Position numbers and translations under genes: made by a program. From DSXH01 sp964532065 (lineage in GTDB: Bacteria > Bacteroidota > Ignavibacteria > Ignavibacteriales > Melioribacteraceae), in contig CAZHHG010000002.1 in the NCBI GenBank assembly GCA_964532065.1, positions 62,001 to 126,000 on the forward strand: DNA of 64,000 nucleotides, in the 5' to 3' direction. This document shows, piece by piece, positions 36,849 to 46,500 of the stretch. The notes under the pieces were generated by a model. The model had not been told where the DNA came from, made no database searches, and was given only the letters and a program-made list of their open reading frames with translations. Each line of letters opens with the position of its first letter. Position 1 is the first letter of the stretch.

Positions 36849-39083
36849 CTATTGATTATTGAAAAATAGAAGGTTGGCGGGAATCAGTTTTTTTCTGAAT
36901 CCCGGTCCTTCAAATTCAGCTTTTAAACTCTGCCCGCCGAACTTTTCAAAATAAAATATTCTGAAGGGGTATAATCCGGTTTTAAGAAATATCTTGCTGC
37001 TTACTTCTTTGTCCGAATGCAATCCGTCATTATCAACAACAACCCGGTTGTTGATTAGTAATTTACTTCCGTCATCGGAAGTAAGAAAAAACGTGTAATC
37101 ACCTTCTTTTTCAATATTAATGAAACCATTCAGATCAAGTCCGAAATAATCCTGCCTCGGATTAATTCTCCCGATATCTAATTTATATATTTTACCTTCG
37201 CGAACCGGTTTCATTTTATCAAAATCAGGCAGAGAGTCCCACTCACCCTCAAAGTATTTAAAGAGTAATCCGTTCTTTGTTGTATCAACGAAACTGATCT
37301 GGACGGTTGCAGTAGGACTGCTTTTTCCGTTTGGGAGAAATGTTTTAGCTTTTAAAAGCTGCGGAGAAGAAAACCAGAGAGGATCTGTATAAGGTAAAGA
37401 ATTAATCCCGGGCTCAGTACCGTCTAGTGTATAATATATAGATCCGTTTCTAACGGGAGAGCTGAGAGTTATTTTGTCGTTCCTGTCGAGAAGTAATTCT
37501 CCGCTCTCGTTTAGCGGCGGAGGAATTCTGAAGTTGTAATTCTTTTTGGTTAGAAGATCGTAGTGAGTAGTTAATCTTGAAAAAAAGTCAGATGCGTTTC
37601 TCGATTCTTTTTTACTCCAGACAACTTCGCTGAGCGCACAGAGCCTGGGAAGAAGCATATACTCCACATGATCTGTAGATTCCAAACGTTCAGACCACAA
37701 ATTTGCCTGCGCACCCATAATGTATTTAGATTCTTCAACGGTAAGTTCTTCGGGAACGGGTTCGTAGGAATAGACTTTTTCGATGGGAGTATAACCGCCG
37801 AAAGCTTTCGGTTCACCGCTCAATCCCTGATAATGATCGAAATAGCAGTGTGTACCGGGGGACATAACAACATTGTGTTTCATTTTGGCGGCGGCAATTC
37901 CTCCTTCGGTACCGCGCCAGCTCATAACGGCTGCGTTCGGTGCGAGTCCGCCTTCAAGAATTTCATCCCAGCCGATAATCTTACGGCCCCTTGCATTAAG
38001 AAATTTTTCAATTCTCTGAATAAAATAGCTTTGAAGTTCGTGTTCATCTTTTAGATTTTCATTCTTAATTCTAGCCTGACACTTTTCACAATTCTCCCAT
38101 CGTATTTTAGGGACTTCGTCACCACCGATATGAATATACTCGCTCGGGAAAAGCTCCATCACTTCTGAAAGGATGTTCTCAAGGAATTCAAATGTCTTAT
38201 CGTTTCCGGCGCAGAAGACGTCTTCATAGACTCCCCAGACTGTTCCTACCTCAAAAGGTCCGCCGGTACATGAGAATTCTGGAAAAGCCGTGAGTGCAGC
38301 GAGTGCGTGGCCGGGCATTTCGATTTCCGGAACGACGGTAATGTATCTGTTTTTAGCATATTCAACCACGTCGCGGATCTGATCCTGTGTATAAAAACCG
38401 CCGTGAGGGATTCCGTCTCCCATAGTTTCTTTTCTTACAGAGCCGATTTTTGTAAGCTCCGGATATTTTTTGATTTCGATTCGCCATCCCTGGTCTTCCG
38501 TTAAATGCCAGTGAAAAGTATTTATCTTATACATTGCAAGCACATCGATGTATTTCTTTACGAATTCAACAGGGAAGAAATGCCGGCATACATCAAGATG
38601 AACCCCGCGCCATTTGAAACGGGGATAATCCACTATTACGGCGTTATTCAGTTTAATAGTTTCCGTTTTTTCAAGCGGGAATAATTGTATTAAAGTTTGA
38701 ATTCCGTAAAACAAACCGGCGCCGGTCTTTCCTTTTATAACAATTTTTTTTGGCGAAATGTCAATCTTGTATCCCTCATCTTCCTGAGTACCCGGATCAA
38801 AAACAAATTCGATTTTGTTCGAAGAAACTGTCCCGGATTTTAATGCGGTTTTTATCCCGCTTACAGCTTCAATGCTGCCTGCCAGGATCTGAGCCAGCAT
38901 TATTACTTCATTGCTTCCTTCGGCAAAAGTTATTGTTGTATTTCTGTCAATTGTAAAAAATCCCTCACCGTTTTCTATTGAAACAGGCTTGGGGATTATT
39001 GGAAAAGACTGGCTGAAATATGATACCGGAACGGACAGTAAGAGAGCTAATGATACGAGAAATATCTTTTTAATTGTGTGCAT
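36849..39083 (-). CDS. GH20 beta-N-acetylhexosaminidase, PA14-tailed
   Basis: 744 residues, signal peptide to about residue 24. A GH20b N-terminal domain (about 25-145) precedes the GH20 barrel with the catalytic Asp-Glu pair in YIHIGGDEVPKIRW and the substrate segment WHLTEDQGWRIEIKKYPELT. A chitobiase C-terminal module (YYTLDGTEPGINS) and a PA14-like domain (YTFFLTSDDGSKLLINNRVV) follow. It releases terminal N-acetylglucosamine or N-acetylgalactosamine. It opens the GH run on the minus strand. Confidence 0.94.
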   Translation of the reverse strand: MHTIKKIFLVSLALLLSVPVSYFSQSFPIIPKPVSIENGEGFFTIDRNTTITFAEGSNEVIMLAQILAGSIEAVSGIKTALKSGTVSSNKIEFVFDPGTQEDEGYKIDISPKKIVIKGKTGAGLFYGIQTLIQLFPLEKTETIKLNNAVIVDYPRFKWRGVHLDVCRHFFPVEFVKKYIDVLAMYKINTFHWHLTEDQGWRIEIKKYPELTKIGSVRKETMGDGIPHGGFYTQDQIRDVVEYAKNRYITVVPEIEMPGHALAALTAFPEFSCTGGPFEVGTVWGVYEDVFCAGNDKTFEFLENILSEVMELFPSEYIHIGGDEVPKIRWENCEKCQARIKNENLKDEHELQSYFIQRIEKFLNARGRKIIGWDEILEGGLAPNAAVMSWRGTEGGIAAAKMKHNVVMSPGTHCYFDHYQGLSGEPKAFGGYTPIEKVYSYEPVPEELTVEESKYIMGAQANLWSERLESTDHVEYMLLPRLCALSEVVWSKKESRNASDFFSRLTTHYDLLTKKNYNFRIPPPLNESGELLLDRNDKITLSSPVRNGSIYYTLDGTEPGINSLPYTDPLWFSSPQLLKAKTFLPNGKSSPTATVQISFVDTTKNGLLFKYFEGEWDSLPDFDKMKPVREGKIYKLDIGRINPRQDYFGLDLNGFINIEKEGDYTFFLTSDDGSKLLINNRVVVDNDGLHSDKEVSSKIFLKTGLYPFRIFYFEKFGGQSLKAEFEGPGFRKKLIPANLLFFNNQ

Positions 39084-39104
39084 GGTTCATCCGGATAGTT
39101 GATG

Positions 39105-39605
39105 TTATTTAATTTTATTAAAGCGAAGAGATATTTTTATAATGATGAATATGACCGAGATTAGAAGTATAATCAGATAGATCCAGACTGAGTCCCCGAT
39201 GTTGTAAGTCCTTTTAATATTTGCCGAGTAGATTTCGCTGAAAACAAATACCATGAACAGGATTGATACTATTCCAATCCAGCTTAAATAATTTCTGATG
39301 CTTTCAATAGTCTCCTCTCTTCGGGTTTGTTCTAGCCAGTAGGATTTATTTGGAAGATTAATCATTCTGTCGGGAATCTTTTTTATCAGCACTACGATTA
39401 TTAAAAAAATTGATATGATGAATGAAACGATCAGATAGTAGGTTAACATTAAGGAAAATTTATCTGTCCAGCCGTCAGCTTCCCCATAACCGTTAAAATG
39501 AGAGGCAACCAGATCCGGCAGCTGATTTATAAAAAAGAGCGGCATAATCAACGCGATAATTGACAAAACAATTAATAAGTGAATTGACAGCCTGTTGATA
39601 TTCAT
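39105..39605 (-). CDS. DUF1648-type membrane protein
   Basis: About 166 residues from an ATG at 39605 (an in-frame ATG at 39638 would add 11). Four hydrophobic segments; between the first two lies LPDLVASHFNGYGEADGWTD, the hallmark of DUF1648 (SdpI-like) proteins. Function unknown; some act as immunity or signalling proteins. Stands 21 bases after the GH20 gene's 3' side in the transcription order (upstream of it). Confidence 0.7.
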   Translation of the reverse strand: MNINRLSIHLLIVLSIIALIMPLFFINQLPDLVASHFNGYGEADGWTDKFSLMLTYYLIVSFIISIFLIIVVLIKKIPDRMINLPNKSYWLEQTRREETIESIRNYLSWIGIVSILFMVFVFSEIYSANIKRTYNIGDSVWIYLIILLISVIFIIIKISLRFNKIK

Positions 39606-39676
39606 AAGACCCGGAAATATATGCGTTAAAATCCGCAAAAATAGTGTTATTGAAAAGAGCGGAAAATAATTATTCC

Positions 39677-40135
39677 CTATTCATTATCGATTACTATTCC
39701 GAACTGCTCTAGGTGGTGTTGAAAATGCTTCCTGTGGAATATTTCCCATTCGTCTTTGTTTAGATCCCCGAAAGTCGCATTTGTAGTAGACGCGCCCGGA
39801 TTCAGGTCAAAAAATCTGCAATGATTATCAACCTCGTGCTTTAAAACCGAAAGAGCCTCTTCGATACTTCTGTATTCAAGAGGAAGGAGTTTTTCCCCTA
39901 TAAGTGGGTTGATAAAGTTTTTCGGAAGAGGCCGGCTGCTCATTAAATATTTTTTTAGTGTTAGGATTTTTTCTGCAGGATTAAAGCATTCGACTTTCAT
40001 ACCGCCGTTGCCCATTCTTACTGCCAGTATCAGATGTTCTATCATATGCTGAGGGGTCATTCTGCCCCAGAGCGGTTTTACTTCAGGAGTTAGTTTTTCA
40101 AGGTGTTTTATAAAATTGCTGAGTTTATTTTTCAT
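39677..40135 (-). CDS. DinB-like / DUF1569-like protein
   Basis: 152-residue soluble protein. WGRMTPQHMIEHLILAVRMG at the N-terminus and KHFQHHLEQFGI near the C-terminus give the His pattern of small DinB-fold or DUF1569 proteins that bind a divalent metal; EVDNHCRFFDLNPG lies between. Length is typical. The role is not known. It may be transcribed together with the DUF1648 gene downstream. Confidence 0.65.
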   Translation of the reverse strand: MKNKLSNFIKHLEKLTPEVKPLWGRMTPQHMIEHLILAVRMGNGGMKVECFNPAEKILTLKKYLMSSRPLPKNFINPLIGEKLLPLEYRSIEEALSVLKHEVDNHCRFFDLNPGASTTNATFGDLNKDEWEIFHRKHFQHHLEQFGIVIDNE

Positions 40136-40355
40136 ATAGGTGCTTTCTATTAATCAGATTTCTTTTGCCAACCTAATTAATGGAATCTACTAAATCAACC
40201 ATCCGTCGATTCTGCGATCCATAAATATTCCGGATTGTTAAAATCAAATTTTTCCTTGAAGTAGTGTCTATTTATGTTTATCATAACAACCGGAGATTTT
40301 ATATACAAATTTGTATTAGTATTTAAGTTAGTTATTAACAAATCCCGAAGACAAT

Positions 40356-40739
40356 ATGGGTTCCCAGCAGATATTATTAATATTAGTTGGAGTTATAGTT
40401 GTAGGGCTCATGATAATCGCAGGAATTTCATTTGCAAATAATTATTATGAGACTTCAAACAGGGATCAGCTCATATCAACAGTAAACGACTTATCCCTGC
40501 TGGCACAGCAGCACTTTAAAAAACCGGCGGCTCAGGGCGGTGGAGGCGGGACCTATACGGGATTTTCATTACCTCGTCAGTTCAGAAGAACCGCTGCGGG
40601 AAATTTCTCTGCAACCGTTCGTTCAAACCGCGTTTCTTTCACGGCTACCGGTAAAGAAATCGGCCGTAACGGAAGAACGGTTGTAAGAGTAACCGCGCGA
40701 ACAGATAAGAATGGTATAAGAATAACCATTGTGAATTAA
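40356..40739 (+). CDS. Pilin-like single-helix protein
   Basis: 127 residues. The N-terminus is MGSQQILLILVGVIVVGLMI with no long leader, followed by SNRDQLISTVNDLSLLAQQ, a glycine-rich turn (AQGGGGG) and a beta-rich C-terminal half. The one long helix plus small globular domain recalls type IV pilins or pseudopilins, although the usual prepilin leader and Glu5 are not seen. It is immediately upstream of the sigma-factor gene. Confidence 0.65.
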   Translation: MGSQQILLILVGVIVVGLMIIAGISFANNYYETSNRDQLISTVNDLSLLAQQHFKKPAAQGGGGGTYTGFSLPRQFRRTAAGNFSATVRSNRVSFTATGKEIGRNGRTVVRVTARTDKNGIRITIVN

Positions 40740-40751
40740 ATAGAACTCAAC

Positions 40752-41261
40752 TTGGAAAACGAAAACACCAATTACGTTTCATATCTGGTAGAACTCTCGC
40801 AATCCGGCCGGAAGAATGCATATTTCGATCTTTGCGAAATCAACCTTAGAAATATTTTCACGGTTGCTTACCGCCTTTACCCGGATGTCGACCGCGCTCA
40901 GAAAATTACTCTTAAGGCCTTGATGATTGCCTGGGAAAACATAAAATCATTCGATGTAAAGAATTCATTTGTACTCTGGTTGAAAAGCCTGGCTATTAAA
41001 TCCGCGATCCGTGAATTAAATAAATACGGCGATACGATTAAGCCCGCTATTAATAAAACCATTTACGCTCACGAACACGAAAAAATTGAAAACCTGATTA
41101 TCAATCTTCCGAATGAGGAGAGGATTATTTTTATACTCCACGACCTTGAAGGATACAATTACGAGGAGATAAAAAATTTCCTGGAAGATAAAACACCCGA
41201 CGAGATAAAATCCCGACTCCTCGAAATACGCGAAAAATTAATGACTAAGATGGGACTATGA
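40752..41261 (+). CDS. ECF-type sigma-70 factor
   Basis: 169 residues starting at TTG (no ATG is available nearby). The helix-rich region (about 1-75) is poorly conserved but resembles sigma region 2, and the C-terminal region (NLPNEERIIFILHDLEGYNY followed by EEIKNFL) is a typical sigma region 4 helix-turn-helix. ATGA couples it to the next gene, an anti-sigma factor. It should direct RNA polymerase to its own regulon. The pilin-like gene is directly upstream. Confidence 0.8.
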   Translation: MENENTNYVSYLVELSQSGRKNAYFDLCEINLRNIFTVAYRLYPDVDRAQKITLKALMIAWENIKSFDVKNSFVLWLKSLAIKSAIRELNKYGDTIKPAINKTIYAHEHEKIENLIINLPNEERIIFILHDLEGYNYEEIKNFLEDKTPDEIKSRLLEIREKLMTKMGL

Positions 41262-42478
41262 ACTGCGAAGAAGTTAAAATAAGTCTTCATGATTTTGTTG
41301 ATGAGATTCTGGATGAAAACAGAAAGAAGGAGGTTGAATCTCACATTCGATCCTGTGATTCCTGCTTCGCAAGATATAAAAGAATCCGTAAATTTTTCGA
41401 TAAGTTAAAAAATCTTCCTTATACTATTGATCCTCCGGAAAACATAATCAATCAGCTCTCGGACGAACTTCTTAAAAAAGCCGTTGCGGATTCAAAAGCG
41501 GAACAGAATAGACCCATTTTAAATGTTAAAAAGATCAAACGGGAGCAAAAAAAACAGGAAAAGATTTTTAAAAAAGCCAGGGGGGCTGTTCGAAAAAGTA
41601 ATGTCACCAGATCCATTTTTTCGACAAGATTAGCGGTGCCGGCAGTATCAAGATTCTCTCTCGATCTTCAAAAAACATTGCTGACACTTCTTCCGCTTGT
41701 ACTTATAGCCGTTGGATATTTTGTTTATGATTTTATGCTTATCAATTCACCCTGGAAAGTAAGGACTGTTAGCGGAAATGTTTTAATTAATGGTCAGGTT
41801 ACTAAGTCGGATAGGTGGGAAGAAGGCGAAAGTCTTGTAACCGATCAGAATACCAAAGCGGTTATAAATGTTCCGAATACAGGAAGGATTGAAGTAGGTG
41901 AAAATTCTCTGCTCGTATTAAAAAAAGCAAAGGATGGAAGCAATAGAGTTAAACTGGTAAAAGGAAGTATAAGAATTATTAACAGTAATCCGATGCCCAG
42001 TCTCGCTATAGAATTAAATAATGCCGATATAATTGATAGAGGCGGCACATTTGAATTAACTGTTGATGAAGAATTAATTGCCCGTGTTCATGTTGAATTC
42101 GGTTTTATTGAGATTGAACAGAAGGGAAGAATTTACTACATCGATGAGGGATACATCTGCGAAATGCATCCGAATAAACATCCCGGCACTCCTTACCGTT
42201 TTGATGCATCTGAATTGTTGAAAAGCGAAGTGGCTAAATTCGATTATCAGAACGGAGGTGATCAGTCGGTCGAAAATATCATCAGTTCGGCCGGTGAGAG
42301 TGATATGTTAACTCTTCTTGCGTTAATAACGCGGACATCGGAATCCTACCGTTCAATTCTTTTTAATAAAATCGCCTCTTATTATCCCCCCCCTGCCGAT
42401 GTTACTAAGGAAGGAATTGGTAAGCTGGACAGTAACATGCTCGAAAGCTGGTGGTTTGAAATCGAGTGGCAGATTTAA
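41258..42478 (+). CDS. Anti-sigma factor with FecR-like domain
   Basis: 406 residues. The N-terminal zinc-binding anti-sigma domain reads SLHDFVDEILDEN...EVESHIRSCDSCF (His-x3-Cys-x2-Cys). A basic linker, one membrane helix (about residues 145-163) and a periplasmic FecR-like domain (WKVRTVSGNVLINGQV to FGFIEIEQKGRIYYIDEG) follow. It would hold the upstream sigma factor at the membrane until a signal arrives. The four-base overlap with the sigma gene indicates coupling. The C-terminal tail of about 100 residues is unlike a standard FecR. Confidence 0.82.
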   Translation: MNCEEVKISLHDFVDEILDENRKKEVESHIRSCDSCFARYKRIRKFFDKLKNLPYTIDPPENIINQLSDELLKKAVADSKAEQNRPILNVKKIKREQKKQEKIFKKARGAVRKSNVTRSIFSTRLAVPAVSRFSLDLQKTLLTLLPLVLIAVGYFVYDFMLINSPWKVRTVSGNVLINGQVTKSDRWEEGESLVTDQNTKAVINVPNTGRIEVGENSLLVLKKAKDGSNRVKLVKGSIRIINSNPMPSLAIELNNADIIDRGGTFELTVDEELIARVHVEFGFIEIEQKGRIYYIDEGYICEMHPNKHPGTPYRFDASELLKSEVAKFDYQNGGDQSVENIISSAGESDMLTLLALITRTSESYRSILFNKIASYYPPPADVTKEGIGKLDSNMLESWWFEIEWQI

Positions 42479-42486
42479 TCCTGCTT

Positions 42487-42699
42487 TTATTCCGTACTAA
42501 ATACTGTGCTGTCTAATACGCCCGCCTGATAATTTCCGCTCTTTATCCTGGAAATAATATAGAGCATAAACAAACCGACCGGACCGGAAATAAAACCGAT
42601 TAGAAACCAGTTCTTTGGAAATCGATCGTACTTCATCGCTGCTTTTGAACAAAGAGTGCCGAATACCAATCCTGAAATTGCAAACAATAATCCTGTCAT
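42487..42699 (-). CDS. Small membrane protein
   Basis: 70 residues with two hydrophobic helices (MTGLLFAISGLVFGTLCSKA; NWFLIGFISGPVGLFMLYII) connected by a basic loop. No family recognised. Its start is at 42699; the Pho-box-like repeats at 42750-42788 lie 51 bases upstream, so it may be phosphate controlled. Confidence 0.55.
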   Translation of the reverse strand: MTGLLFAISGLVFGTLCSKAAMKYDRFPKNWFLIGFISGPVGLFMLYIISRIKSGNYQAGVLDSTVFSTE

Positions 42700-42749
42700 A
42701 TTTTACTCCTTTTTGAATGTAATTATATGAGAATAGATTTAAAGAGAGA

Positions 42750-42788
42750 TTAACAAATTGTTAAGTTATTGATAAGAAATTGTTAAGG
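42750..42788. promoter_or_regulatory. Four 11-bp direct repeats, Pho-box-like
   Basis: TTAACA, TTAAGT, ATAAGA and TTAAGG start at 42750, 42761, 42772 and 42783, with five-base AATTG, TATTG and AATTG spacers. The strict 11-bp period is that of PhoB/PhoP boxes (B. subtilis TTAACA-N5 repeats). They lie 51 bases before the 70-residue membrane protein (minus strand). Confidence 0.5.
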
Positions 42789-42923
42789 AGATTGGCGCGC
42801 TGAAGTAGACGATTCTAAAATCAGTATTTTTTCAAATAATTTAACAGATATAATAGGGTATCAGTTTTTGTATAGAAAAATTTTTGGATTTGATTTTTTA
42901 GTTGACTTAATAATATTTGACCC

Positions 42924-43032
42924 GTCACTGCGGGAGATCTCTTTCGGGAGAAGAGATGGTTGTGGTGAAGTTAATTCATAAGAAAGGGTTAATAACCGCA
43001 ATCTCCGGTGCTTGTACGGAGGCCGCAGTGAC
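42924..43032 (+). ncRNA. Candidate structured RNA, four-way junction
   Basis: A perfect 10-bp closing helix (GTCACTGCGG 42924-42933, CCGCAGTGAC 43023-43032) encloses three stacked helices: ATCTCTT/AAGAGAT (42937-42957), GGTTGTGG/CCGCAATC (42958-43003, two G-U pairs) and TCCG/CGGA (43004-43020). The G-U pairs favour plus-strand transcription. I do not recognise the family, and no terminator follows. Confidence 0.45.
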
Positions 43033-43033
43033 A

Positions 43034-43474
43034 TTATAATAATAACAGACTCATCATTAATGCCTGAATAATCAGGTCCGGAATACCGATCAACTCACCG
43101 ATACTCTTAACCCTAAACCACCAGCAATCCTCAAATTTATTTTGCAGTATCCCGAAGAGAATTTGTTTGTTTTTTTTATAAGCCAGTAATTCGTTTCTGC
43201 TCAAACCGCTTGCAATTTCGTCTTTGGTAAAAGTCTCAAAATAATTTTCTTCTTCAAGAATTTGTCCCCTCAGGTTTATTTTAAATAGATCTGATTGAAT
43301 TATTGATTTTAACTCCATAATCGATTTGCCCGGTATAGAATCATGTTCTTTTATTATCATAATCTGTTTTAGTGTATCGGTTGCAGAAAATTTTTTTGAA
43401 GTGTCGGTTTTTGAATCAGTTACCTGGGCAAAGAGTGGATTGGTGATTATGATAATGAATAAAAATTTCTTCAC
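43034..43474 (-). CDS. Secreted protein of unknown function
   Basis: 146 residues with a signal peptide (MKKFLFIIIITNPLFAQ). The mature part is polar, Lys/Asp/Ser rich at first (DSKTDTSKKFSATDT) and ends in a hydrophobic segment GIPDLIIQALMMSLLLL that could be a membrane tail. No family recognised. Its stop is two bases from the candidate structured RNA. Confidence 0.55.
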   Translation of the reverse strand: MKKFLFIIIITNPLFAQVTDSKTDTSKKFSATDTLKQIMIIKEHDSIPGKSIMELKSIIQSDLFKINLRGQILEEENYFETFTKDEIASGLSRNELLAYKKNKQILFGILQNKFEDCWWFRVKSIGELIGIPDLIIQALMMSLLLL

Positions 43475-43543
43475 ACATGTATAAATTTTGTGCCTTTCTT
43501 ATACTCTTAAGTGGAGGATCTGTTCCTGGTGAGAATTAAGAAA

Positions 43544-43575
43544 GATCCTGAAGACACCGGTGTGCCCTCAGGATC
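43544..43575 (-). terminator. Hairpin terminator of the S41 peptidase
   Basis: 8-bp stem GATCCTGA / TCAGGATC (43544-43551, 43568-43575) with an inner palindrome ACACCGGTGT. On the minus strand TTTCTT follows. It is 12 bases behind the peptidase stop, so it is a good candidate terminator although the T run is interrupted. Confidence 0.65.
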
Positions 43576-43587
43576 CAATAAAGATAA

Positions 43588-46500
43588 TTATTTGCCCGAA
43601 TCGATTTGTTTTAATAATTCGTCCACAGCCGCCTTTAATTGCTCATCAATCCCCCTGGAAATCCAATCGACTGAGTTTTCAATTATTATGTCGGGAACTG
43701 CAGGGCCGAGTTCCTGGTTCTTGTCTGTCGCTTTTGTATACCATCCTCTCAGCGGCAATCGGACGAATGAGCCGTCAATTAATCCTTTTCCGCCTGTCGA
43801 AATAACCGAACCGTTCGTCGGGTAGCCTACAAGCTTTCCAATTCCGAGAGTCTTATAAGCATGCGAAAAGATTTCAGCGTTGGAATAACTTCCCTCGTTA
43901 CAAAGTGCAATTGAAGGTTTCATCCACGCTGCAAAAACAAGTCTTTCACCTGTCGGGTAATAATCGCGGAATTTGAGTTTATCTTTTTCCGGATCATCGC
44001 TCGCACCGCGTGGAATTGTATATGCATGCTGCTTGTAATTGAGAACGGTCATCAGGTAATCGGTTGTAGAACCGCCGCCGTTGTATCTGACATCAATAAG
44101 CAATCCCTCCTTTCCGTAACCTGCAGCTGTAAGTTCTCTCTCGAAGACTTCAAAACTTGGAAAGTCCATTCCCTGGATATGAATATATCCGAGCCTCCCT
44201 TTGGAATACTTATCAACAAGCTTCTTCCTTTCGGCAACCCACTCCGAATACATTAACTGTCTTAAAGATGCAGCCGGTTGAATAACCACTTCTCTTTCTT
44301 TACCGTCTTTACCTTTAACTGTAAGAAGAGTTTTTTCATCGACTCTGTTATTCAATAACTCGTAGAAGTTTTTCTCCTTATCGTATTCTATGCCATCGAC
44401 TGATATTATGATATCATCTACAAACAATTTGCTTGCCGATTTATCCGCCGGCGAATCAGGAATTACACGCAGGACTTTCATTCCATCATTCACGGGTGTT
44501 AAATCAACTCCAAGAAGGCCGGTTGTTTCTCTTTGTGTTTCAGCCCGGTCGGGAGCCATAAATCCCATATGGCTGGCGTTCAGCTCACCAAGCATATTAT
44601 TAAACATATCCCTAAGATCATTATTGTTTGAAGCAATCAGGCATAAATCACGGTACTTGTCCCGGAGTGCATCCCAGTCATATCCGTGAAATTTCGGATC
44701 GTAGAAACCGTCACGGATAGTCCGCCATGCCTCTTCGAAGATCTGAATTCTTTCTGCGGGATAATCAATTTTCATCTTAGCCGAATAAGGAAGCGGTTCT
44801 GGTTTATCGGTTTTTATATCATGTCTTGTAATCGAGCCGCCGGCTTTCATATAGTATAGATATTTTCCTTCCTTATCAATACTTACACTCATCGGGTTTG
44901 AGCCCCCTTTAGTTATTTCTTTAAGATCCTTGCCGTCCCACTTAACACTGTAGAGATCTCTTCCTCTTGCCGTACTGCTTTGAGCTGTATAGAAAAATGT
45001 TTCGCCATCCTTGGAGATCACGAGGTTTCCTTCGTTACCCGGCAGGCTTGTTACCTGAACAATTCTTTCATGAATACGGTCGAAATCGATCCGGATCTCT
45101 TTTACTTTCGATCCCTCTTTCTTTGATTTATCGTCTTTGGATTTGTCATCCGCCGGTTTTGCAGGAGCTGGTTTATCGGCAGCCGGCTCCTTTTCGTCCC
45201 AGTCCTGACGGGTTTTTTCCCAGTCCTCTTTTTTCAACCATACAAACCAGATATCGGAGTTTCTGTTATTGCGTTCAGAAGTGAATCCGAGTTTAGAACC
45301 GTCCGCACTCCAGAACGGCTGACCGTCCCCCCGCGGGTGCATACTAATATTTACCGGCTTGGAAGAATTATCGGCGGACTGTATAAATACTTCATCGTTG
45401 AAATAGAGATCGTTTAATGAATAGGCTAGCCATTTATCGTCCGGACTCCAAGTGATTCCACCTGGAACATTCCATCCCGAGTGAAGAACTTTTTCGTTCG
45501 ATAACTTGCCGTCGGGCGCAATATCGGCCACTATCAGTTCTTTTACGTCAGAGGCGCGGATAAACGCAATCTGTTTTCCGTTGTTTGAAATAACCGGCGA
45601 TGATTCATCCTTGCCGGTTTTTGTAATCCGGCCGATAGAATGCTTCAGAGATTTTACCGGGTTCGGTTGTTTTGGATCGGCAGATTTTAGAAGATATAAT
45701 TCATAATTATTGTCTTCTCTGTCGGAAGTGAAGATTAAAGTTGTATCGCTAAGCCATGCGAAGTCGGAATCGCGGTAAGGCGATTCTGAAACGTTTATGC
45801 TTCTCGACTTATCCTTATCCGCTTCTTTGACAAATATTTCTCCTCTTATAGAGAATGCAAGCAATTTACCGTTGGGCGATACTTCGTAACCCGCAGCGCT
45901 GTTGTTAAATGTTTTTAACTCTACCGGATCGAAACGGTCGTCTGCGCTTATTACAACATCAACTTTTTTTGCCGAACCGCCGGATGTCTTTAATATGAAA
46001 AGGTTTTTTTCCTGCTCATAGACAATACTCGATCCGTCGGCGGAAAGTGAAAAATGCCGTATCGAGTGATCTTTAACATTTGTAAGCTGTTCGGGTTTTC
46101 CGGATGCTTTTCCATTATCGTCAATTTTTATTTTGTAGATATTATAATTACCAGAAATGGAACTCATGAAATAGATTGTCCTGCTGTCGCTCCACTGCGG
46201 CATAATATCATTTGTTTCGTTGCTTACTAGTTTGGAAAATGATTTAGATTTTGTATCGTATAACCAGATGTCCCTGTTTGAAGGACCTTTATAATCTTCT
46301 CTGAATACAGGGTTAATATCACCCCGGACGAACGCAAGAAATCTTCCGTCGGGTGAATAAGCGGGATCGAAACCAACAGCATCAAGAATCCGCATTTCGG
46401 TTCCGCCGTTCGCAGAGATAGAATAAATCTCCTGAGGCCGTTCGATCTGATTGAATTCCCGGTTGGTGGAGAACAATATTTTGCCGTCTTTTGTCCAGCT

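Larger units (their letters stand above)
42700..43033. other. Intergenic region with two regulatory/RNA-like signals
   Basis: 334 bases without a protein gene. It has four 11-bp direct repeats near 42750-42788 and a compact element at 42924-43032 that can fold as a four-way junction. Both are listed separately. Confidence 0.7.

Noticed and set aside
42919..43032. Known riboswitch classes (TPP, FMN, cobalamin, c-di-GMP, SAM) or SRP RNA
   Set aside because: None of the invariant core sequences I know from those classes is present, and no matching gene lies downstream.
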